Source: Artemia franciscana
Lineage: Eukaryota; Arthropoda; Branchiopoda; Anostraca; Artemiidae
Direction of reading: 5' to 3'
Assembly (NCBI RefSeq): GCF_032884065.1
Contig: NC_088869.1
Coordinates: 248,001 to 312,000 of the forward strand
Length of the DNA: 64,000 nt
The position numbers and the translations under genes are program-made. Below, piece by piece: positions 57,001 through 64,000 of the stretch. Within the stretch, counting starts at the first letter, position 1; the number at the start of each line of letters is the position of its first letter. Under the pieces are notes generated by a model. The model had not been told where the DNA came from. It made no database searches and saw only the letters and a list, made by a program, of their open reading frames with translations.

Positions 57001-57289
57001 AACATTATTTTTTATTTGAGGTCTGTAAATTTTTATCCTTTTCTTTTTTTAACGGTTTGCTTTTTTCAAATTAATATAGTAATAACATAATATAATATAA
57101 TCTTCCATTCTAGACACAATGTGAAAAATAAACCAAATTTATGTCACATTGCTCTAGACCTCTCGTTCTTGAAGATTAGGTAGATGAAAGTAAAATATTA
57201 GCTTGAGATTGGACGACTACAAGACCCACTAATTACACTCCTAGTAGGAGCGTAACAGCTATTGCATAGCCGTTCGTGGTACTGCACAT
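57001..57289. other. No recognisable gene
   Basis: AT-rich sequence between the SINE and RTE fragments. Confidence 0.4.
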
Positions 57290-57525
57290 ACTACCACTAC
57301 TATTAACAACTCACTGCAGTACCAAATGGTTCGAAACCAACAGAACTACATACGCTCCCCTTTTATCCCAATCGACTCAAAACCCCCTTTTTACACCCTC
57401 TCGAAAAGCTCCCATTTTCCTTAAATCTTTCTATGCTAAAATGTCCCAGCATATTCGGGGACGACCTGCTTCTCATTTGGCCCTAGATGGTTGGCAAACA
57501 GGGATGATCTTTACGCGTTCTATAT
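57290..57525 (-). pseudogene. RTE-like 3'-end fragment (5'-truncated)
   Basis: In reverse orientation it matches the last ~230 bp of the intact element at 47668-47900, including the tail (CTACCACTACTATTAACAAC) and TCACTGCAGTACC. This is the usual result of 5'-truncated retrotransposition. Confidence 0.78.
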
Positions 57526-57789
57526 AACTATATGTATCGTTCTTTATCAATTATATTAATAATTATAAAATACAGGCCATAACTTGTAGGAGTCAAGAGT
57601 CAATGAGATGCTGTCACCAGGGAGGGCTACATTGCTTGCGTCCTCACCAAAGTACAAGTAAGCTCAGATTTCGATTTGGTAAAACACGATCGATGTGGGT
57701 AAAACAAGGACTTGAAAGGCATAAATGATACGACCTAAGGCGTTTAGCATCAGGGCACTTTAATAAATCAAATCAAAGGACCGGTAAAA

Positions 57790-58550
57790 CATTAGTCTTG
57801 CTTGACTTCACAGACGATTTGGGTCTCATAAGAAGCTCTTCGGCTGAGTTCCAAAAGATGGTTAACGACTTCTCCTGTACATCAAAGAAAGCTGGCCTCA
57901 TGATCAGCAAGTCTGAAACAAAAATACTGAAAGCAAATGTCCCAAACCACCCAGATATCCAACTCGAGGGCAAAACCATTGAGACTGTTGAAGAGTTCTT
58001 CTACCTTGGTTCTATCCTAGCTCCAAATGGAGGCGCAGAAGGTGACGTTAGAGCTCAAATAGAAAAGGCGTGGGGTGTCTTCACATGCATGAAGAAGTTT
58101 CTTTGGAGTAGACATGAAATCAGCATCAGAACAAAGATGAACGTCAACAAGGCAGCTGTTCGATCGATCCTGGTGTACGCCTCTAAAACTTGGCCTTTAA
58201 AGGCCGAAGACACACGTTCACTAGAAGTATTCGATCATCACTGTATGAGACTTATAACGGGGGTCAGTCGATGGTCTCATATTGCAAACGCTGAGGTTCG
58301 AAGGTGTTGTACCCAGAAGGCCCTTCTCTTGATAATGTGACTGAAATTCCTAGGATACACACTACGAAGGTCAGCTGAAACCATATCCCGCGGTGTCCTC
58401 ACATTTAATCCTCTTCCAACTTGGAAAAGTAGACCAGGCGACCAAAGAAAGAATCTCTGGCAGACATTCAATAATGTCGACACGAACATTGTTGGGATTA
58501 GGACTGGCTGAAGATTGCTGAACAGGCTGCTGTTGACGGATAAATTAAGT
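57790..58550 (+). pseudogene. RTE-like reverse transcriptase fragment of a second family
   Basis: A 180-codon frame begins around the catalytic box, here LLDFTDDLGLI-like (Phe-Thr for the usual Tyr-Ala). It continues KKAGLMISKSETKILKANVP, EEFFYLGSILAPNGGAEGDV and TWPLKAEDTRSLEVFDHHCM. After a stop near 58340, shifted frames give FNPLPTWKSRPGDQRKN. These match the RT C-terminus and tail of RTE/BovB-like proteins but differ clearly from the 47679-50603 family. The EN and most of the RT are missing. Confidence 0.8.
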
Positions 58551-59594
58551 AAGTACAAATAAAAAATTTTGATGTTTTATTTTTGCAGTGTCATTTGTAG
58601 TCCATAAATTGACAAAATTTGGGAGTAAAAGTAATCAAAAGAAAATAAAAGGAAATTAGGAAAGGAAAAAGAAAATTAGGAAGTAAAAGGATATTAGAAA
58701 AAGGAAAAATGAAATTAGAAAGTGAAAGGAAATTAAAAAGGAAGTAAAAGGATATTCAGATTTAACTGTTAATGTAAAAAAAAAACCACAAAGAAGTCAG
58801 TGAGTTGAGGAAAATGGTTAATAATAAAATAAAAATAAATCGCCTAATAGGTAATTCAAGTATATCTTGATGAAATTATCGAGATAGGAGAAGGCTGTTT
58901 TGAAGGTCCAAGTCCTTTATTGGGGAAGACCTAAGGGTGAATACCCGAGCCTGCTCGGTGAGGGAAATGAGGGCCACAAAGGGTAGAGAGAGGTGATTTA
59001 CATCCTGCCTAGTCAAAATATCAATAGATTTAAACTCAAATCATGATGTGTTTATAATTTAGTCGTAGTTTCTTCTTTTTTCCATAGTTTCTTGATCTAA
59101 ATGTTTCGCTGCGCTTATATGTTTTGTTGCCTTTTATGTACTATTTAGTGTAGTTGTTCTCCTTACTGTAGTTATTATTAATGTAGTGTATATTATTTAC
59201 TGCAGTTATTTACTATGTACTATTTTATTTACTATAGGGAACGGCTTGATTTTCAGCTCCGTCACAGGTAAAGCATCTATCCAGTCCGAAGCAAAACCAG
59301 ACGCTGTTTGCCCCAACTAACAGCTGAAATTCTGATGTTTTGTGGGTATTTGTATAATATTAAGTTCCCCAAATGCACATCCACCTATCTATGGCTGTTG
59401 GTAATTAGAAATTGTTATATGCAGCTTTGACGATTCTGAGTTAGATTCAAAATTCCCAAGGATTTGTTTTCACATTAAACTTCTGGCACCAGGCCTCCTT
59501 TTCACAATAAGCCATACTAGCCACCCTCCGAATAGTTGATATTCAACTAAATAATATTATATAACCATTAGACTGGTCTCAGTAAAAAAAAGGT
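58551..59594. other. No recognisable gene; A/G-rich then AT-rich sequence
   Basis: A stretch of GGAAATTAGGAAA-type degenerate repeats occurs at about 58640-58760. Nothing else is identified. Confidence 0.45.
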
Positions 59595-59871
59595 AAAGGA
59601 TACGGCAATAGACTTTACAGTCCGTACCGGCGGTACTGATCTCCGTTTCTTGGCCCTTCAGCCAGGAAGTGCAATGAGGGGTTGGGGGCCAGCCATCCTG
59701 TGCTTTTGCACACCCTTCCTGTTTACCTTCCCCAAATTTGTCCAGGTACCCATTTAGTGCTGGGTCGACTCTGGCTAAGCTTACAGAGTCACGCCACTGA
59801 CCCCCGTCCCAAACTGAAGAATTGGGTACACTGGAATTCGAACCCGCGTTCTCTCAGACAAAGGAATTTTA
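59595..59871 (-). mobile_element. tRNA-derived SINE, copy 4
   Basis: In reverse orientation it shows the best-preserved B-box complement (GGAATTCGAACCCGC) and the whole body: TTACCTTCCCCAAATTTGTC, GGCCCTTCAGCCAGGAAGTG, GACTTTACAGTCCGTACCGG. A T-rich 3' side lies beyond 59595. It abuts an RTE-like fragment at its head end, as copies 1 and 2 do. Confidence 0.7.
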
Positions 59872-60504
59872 GACTGAAAGATAATGAAGACAAAGTTACA
59901 AGAGAAGAACAGCACGGTTTTAGAAATGGTGTCGACCAAATTTTCATTCTCAGGTTAGTAACTGAGAAGTACCTGAGTTATCGAACACCTTTGGTCCTCA
60001 GTTTTACGGATTATGAGCAAGCATTCGATTCTGTTGATAGAAGAGCTTTAGTGAAGGTCATATCCTTGCATGGTATACTAGACAAACACATTAAAGTGGT
60101 TAGTGCGATGTACGAGAATAACACTGCTCCGATTGAGGTAGGAATGAGGTTAGTACCTGGTTTCGCATTAAATCAAGAGTTAAGCAGGGTTGTGTTCTAT
60201 CCCCCCCCCCTTATATGGACTATTTTGACTGACTTCGTATTAAGGAGCACATTAAAGGCAATGGGAACAATGAACTAAGTGGGGACGAAATATTTTCATG
60301 GACATAAATTATGCTAATGATTTAAGCATCCTAGATGAAAGTGTGAGCAAAATGAAAGAACTTTCAAAGGTTTTACGAGTTTAGGGTGCTACAATAGCTT
60401 TGAAAATTAATGTTAAGAAGACTAAATTGCCAAGGATAAGAATAAAAAAAAATGAAAAGGCTACGCTGGGTAACAAAAAAATTGATCAGGTGCACAACTT
60501 TGAG
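59872..60504 (+). pseudogene. RTE-like fragment, RT core
   Basis: It reads KVTREEQHGFRNGVDQIFIL, TPLVLSFTDYEQAFDSVDR, KVISLHGILDKHIKVVSAMY, then after a frameshift MDINYANDLSILDESVSK and further. This matches residues ~567-770 of the intact RTE-like protein. In the catalytic box, YADD is changed to YAND. It is then split by an insertion. Confidence 0.82.
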
Positions 60505-61167
60505 TTTTTTTTTTTTTTTCTCACTTATTCTTCAAGAAAGAATGGTCTAGAGCAGGTACTTTTTTTAACAGCCTAACAACAGTAAAAGGTAAAAAGTACC
60601 TTCTTTAGTACCGTGCTTCAGGTACTTCTTCCCATCCCCGTCCTAAGACGGGAAGAAGAGATAGTTTTAAATTACAGATGAATCCCTTTTTATTGCAAAG
60701 TTGCAACAGTAGCAACTTAAAATGAAGAAGAACGCCAGAAGAAAGAGAAAGGTTAGTTATGTGTGAGGCGGGGTTAGAAGCAAACTGACCGATTTTTTAA
60801 ACACATAATTACTCAAACCAAAACGATCAACTGAACGGCAGCTTGGAAGTTGAGAAATAATACTAGAAAGCTCATAACCACTTCATGGGGAAAGGAAAAA
60901 AAAATTTCTGCTAAGGGAACACACCTTACTCTACTCCAGGGTGGAATGAGAACTGAAGGAAGTGTGGTGTAAATACGAATTGGAGGCAGTCGTTAATGTC
61001 TTTTTTGTCCACAATGGATCTACCAGCTTCCCTGTAAAAACACGGGGAAGACCGTTTGAGTTTCTTGCGGGAAAAGCTTCATTAACTACAGTCCAAACCT
61101 TGTGCAAATTCCCCCTGCACTCATTAATTTGATGAGAGAAATACAGCTTTTTTTCTGTACGAACTGA
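60505..61167 (-). mobile_element. CR1/Jockey-like fragment with poly(A), nested in RTE copy
   Basis: It splits the RTE-like sequence; about 100 bp of the RTE is also missing. A minus-strand frame reads KKLYFSHQINECRGNLHKVW, TVVNEAFPARNSN, resembling the region between EN and RT in CR1/Jockey proteins. A T-run at the left edge (60508-60522) would be its poly(A) tail. It is internally deleted, since EN-RT linker and tail are close together. Confidence 0.6.
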
Positions 61168-61680
61168 AGAAGTGAAAAAAGTTTGGAAGAATAGGAAGAT
61201 AAGCCTGTGAGCCAAGATTAAAATGGAAGCTACACTAATGACAGATATAAAACATGGTTCTGAAGCATGGGCACTGCAAAAAGCGGATGAAGATTTACTA
61301 TATGTTTTCCAGAGAAATTACATACGGATTGTTTTGGATACTCTGGCCATATTTCAAACAATAGGCTGTATGAAGTGTGGTTCAATTCCGCTTTCTATGG
61401 CTATAATGAGAGAAAGGTTGAGATGGCTAGGGCCCGCTCTGCGGATGAAGGACAACAGATATGCCAAATATTGTAATTTTTGGCCGATCTTCTAGGGCTA
61501 AACAGAAAGCAGGTAGTCGCGGTTCGGGTGGCAGGATGTCATAAAAAAGATTTGAGGGAATAGAAACTTCCTGGGAGGGTGAAAAAAGGAAAGCTTTGAA
61601 TAGATTGGGATGGAGGTGGAGCACGCGCAGCTGTGTTGGCCTTTGGAGGCGTAGTGCAGCGGTGAGTTGTTAGTAGCTAG
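61168..61680 (+). pseudogene. RTE-like fragment, C-terminal tail and 3' end
   Basis: It resumes after the insertion: AKIKMEATLMTDIKHGSEAW, ALQKADEDLLYVFQRNYIRI, then KCGSIPLSMAIMRERLRWLG. It ends GGCGTAGTGCAGCGGTGAGTTGTTAGTAGC, the family's 3' end with a short TAG tail. A 12-codon gap and frameshift after 61495 disable it. Confidence 0.82.
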
Positions 61681-61860
61681 TATTGCCGCCACGTTATATA
61701 CAATTACCCTTCATTGCGTATTAACTGTACATATTTTGAGGTACAAATACGACACCATGTCACAGCATGGCCTCAGAAACTAGGAGGGTGCATGCATAAA
61801 TGTTCAGAGGATACGCTAAAGCGTTGCCTGTAGTAAGGCCATACGGCTCCATTGTTTTCT

Positions 61861-62335
61861 ATTTTTTTTCCCCAGAGGCACTTCACGAAAGGGGCGTTCG
61901 TATCAACTTCAGAGGGGGCTCATTCGACTGGAAAACAGATATTCTAGTGCCCTTTTTAAAAGTAAAAAGGGATCATAGGGCAACTAGTCCCCCTCCTACG
62001 CTCTTTTCTCCTGATAAGCATCTGATAAAGTTTTGAGATTGTCATTTGGTTAAAAAAAAGTTCAAAGATCAGAGAACAAAAACTTATGTGCCGATTCATC
62101 CCTCCAGGGCCCGGGCATAGGCGTTGTAAGTTATGTCCTGGGGGTATTTACGGTTCTTATGGAAGGGATGTTTGAATAGAATTCAGAGAAGCCTCATTTG
62201 ATTGGAAATTGAAAGTTCTAGTTCAATTTTTAAAAGTGAAAAGAGGTCGGAGGGCAACAAGCCACCCCCCAAGCTTTTTCTTCCCCAAACCCATCCGATA
62301 AAATTTAAGATAGTCTTGAGAGTTTAAAATTTGAC
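61861..62335 (+). repeat. Two tandem copies of the shared module
   Basis: The first unit has CCCAGAGGCACTTCACGAAA, GGGGGCTCATTCGACTGGAA, GTGCCCTTTTTAAAAGTAAA and GGGCAACTAGTCCCCCTCC. The second repeats the TCATTTGATTGGAAATTGAA ... GGAGGGCAACAAGCCACC part. It is the same module as in the palindromic family and at 53390-54140, without foldbacks. Confidence 0.6.
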
Positions 62336-64000
62336 AATGTGGCAGATGGATAGAATAAAAGAATTTCAGAAAAACTTCAAAATTTCAGAAAAACAATTTG
62401 TGAAGTTGCTGATGGTGTCTTAGGGCAGAGTGCTAAGACTGCAACTAGGAATATTAGCAAAAAAGCTTTAGTAGAAGGGGTTTGTACAAGAATTATCTGA
62501 GTGATAGGTCGTATGAAAACAAAAGGAATGTAAAGAAAGTGAAGAAACCTTTAAAATATGAACTATGGAGATGTCAAGTGGAGGCCATGGATAAAATTGC
62601 TGAGGATCTGGAAGATGTGGCTAGACGGCATAATAGTAAAATACTATTCTGGCATGTTAATAAATTGAAAGGGAGTAACCAGTCCGGACTAGTCCCAGTT
62701 AAAGATAGAAATGGGGCCACAATTAGTGATAAGGAAAAGGTTAAAGAAAGATGGGTGATGGGTGGAACATTTTGAGAATGTGCTAAACCGAGATACAGTT
62801 GCAGAAAAAGATATAGATGAAATTAAAAAGTTTGTGATACCTTGGATGTGAAGGACGTTTTGTTTAGTGAGGAAGAATTAGCGACAGTACTAAAAGGATT
62901 AAAAAATAATAAGGCTCCAGGTGCTGATAGTGTGATTAATGAGTTTCATAAATATGGTGGCTCTGAGGTTAGGATTAAGCTACTAAAGATTATGAACATG
63001 ATTTTTGAAAAAGGGGAAGTACCCAATGATTTTAGGAAAACCTTAATTAAACCACTGTGTAAGAAAGGTGAAAAGAGTGAGTGTCGTAATTATCGAGGCA
63101 TTAGTCTGGTCTCTGTAGGTAGCAAATTACTGAGTAATATGATATTTTTTAGACTGAGAGATGCTGTAGACAAAGTCTTAAGGGAAGAACAATGCGATTT
63201 TAGAAAAGGTAGAGGATGTGTTGACCAAATTTTCACTCTTAGGTTAATAGTTGAGAAGTCCCTTCGTTGTCAAACACCTTTGGTCCTCAGTTTTATCAAT
63301 TATGACCAAGTTTTCGATTCTGTTGATAGAAGAGCGTTAGCAAAGGTCTTATCGTTACATGGTATACCAGAAAAATACATTAAAGTGATTTGAGCTATGT
63401 ACAAGAATAATACTACTGTGGTTAAGGTAGGACATGAAGTTAGCAACTGGTTTTGTATTAAATCAGGAGTTAAGCAGGGTTGTGTTCTATCCCCTTTATA
63501 TGGATCATTTTGATGGACTTTGTCTTAAGGAGCACAGGAAAGGCAATTGGAGACCACGGAATAAATGGGGAGGAAAAACTCTCCTGGACTTAGATTATGC
63601 TGATTATTTAAGCCTATTAGATGAAAGTGTGAGCAAAATGAATGAATTTTTAGAGGTTTTGCGAGTTCCGGGTGCTAAAATAGGCTTGGAAATTAATGCT
63701 AAGAAGACAAAGTCACTAAGGCTAGGAATAAGTGAAGATGACAAGGTGACATTGGGTAACGAAAAGATTGATCAGGTTGGGAGCTTCACTTACCTTGGTA
63801 GTGTTATTAGTAAAGATGGTGGGAGCAGTGAAGATGTTAAAAGCAGAATAGCTAAGGCTCAGGGTATTTTTTTCACAGTTAAAAAAAAATTGGAAGAATA
63901 GAAAGATAAGTCTGCAAACCAAGATTAGAATATTAGAAGCTACAGTAATGAGTGTGGTCAAATATGGCTCAGAAGCATGGGCGCTCCGAAAAGCAGATGA
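62336..64000 (+). pseudogene. RTE-like retrotransposon fragment, runs off the window
   Basis: It starts at the equivalent of residue ~291 of the intact protein (LKFDNV). It continues through YKNYLSDRSYENKRNVKKVK, SEEELATVLKGLKNNKAPG, YRGISLVSVGSKLLSNMIFF, FINYDQVFDSVDR (Asp610 replaced by Asn), LDLDYADYLSLLDE (second catalytic Asp replaced by Tyr) and FTYLGSVISKDGG, to GSEAWALRKAD at the window end. Frameshifts occur near 62775, 63390, 63490 and 63895. A short duplication (AATTTCAGAAAAAC twice) lies near 62390. It is dead but the least diverged relative of the intact copy. Confidence 0.88.

Overview
This is eukaryotic, animal-type DNA: AT-rich, very repeat-dense, with GT-AG introns and no bacterial gene organisation. 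The repeat types (Helitron-like, hAT/DUF4371, RTE-like and CR1/Jockey-like non-LTR elements, tRNA-derived SINEs, huge AT microsatellites) fit an arthropod. Some repeats remind me of crustacean (brine-shrimp-like) sequence, but I cannot verify that here.

The only host gene I can support is a four-exon gene on the + strand spanning about 21.07-56.54 kb. It encodes a 155-residue NPC2-like (ML/MD-2-related lipid-recognition) secreted protein. Its exons are 88, 129, 167 and 84 nt. Its introns are about 10.1, 10.2 and 14.7 kb and are filled with transposable elements. Exon phases match exactly, all three donors read GTAAGT, and the spliced protein has the six-cysteine pattern of NPC2.

Layout. 1-7.75 kb: a palindrome-ended repeat family with ~280-bp internal repeats, (GACATA)n arrays, and a broken hAT (DUF4371/ZMYM-like) transposase on the - strand. 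8.0-14.4 kb: Helitron-like elements with a helicase C-terminal fragment, tRNA-like heads, a GGGACAC minisatellite, (AT)n tracts and hairpin-CTAG ends. 15.5-16.5 kb: a 1-kb imperfect palindrome. 16.8-20.6 kb: two copies of a palindrome-rich ~1.7-kb family, one of them interrupted by a 725-bp element flanked by an 8-bp target duplication. 21-56.5 kb: the NPC2-like gene. Intron 1 holds SINE/RTE fragments, more palindromic-family copies and an antisense CR1-like element. Intron 2 holds three large palindromic-family copies. Intron 3 holds another copy, a decayed RTE-like element, and an RTE-like element with an intact 974-codon EN-RT ORF. 56.7-64 kb: a SINE, RTE fragments of two families, a nested CR1 insertion and repeat modules.

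The most distinctive unexplained entity is the palindrome-rich, apparently non-coding family. It starts TCAAACAG plus a perfect 8-bp hairpin and ends in a ~300-bp foldback. It has seven near-complete or large copies and several fragments in this one window. The intact RTE-like ORF, which stops inside its own (TAG)n tail, is a plausible source of the many RTE fragments nearby.
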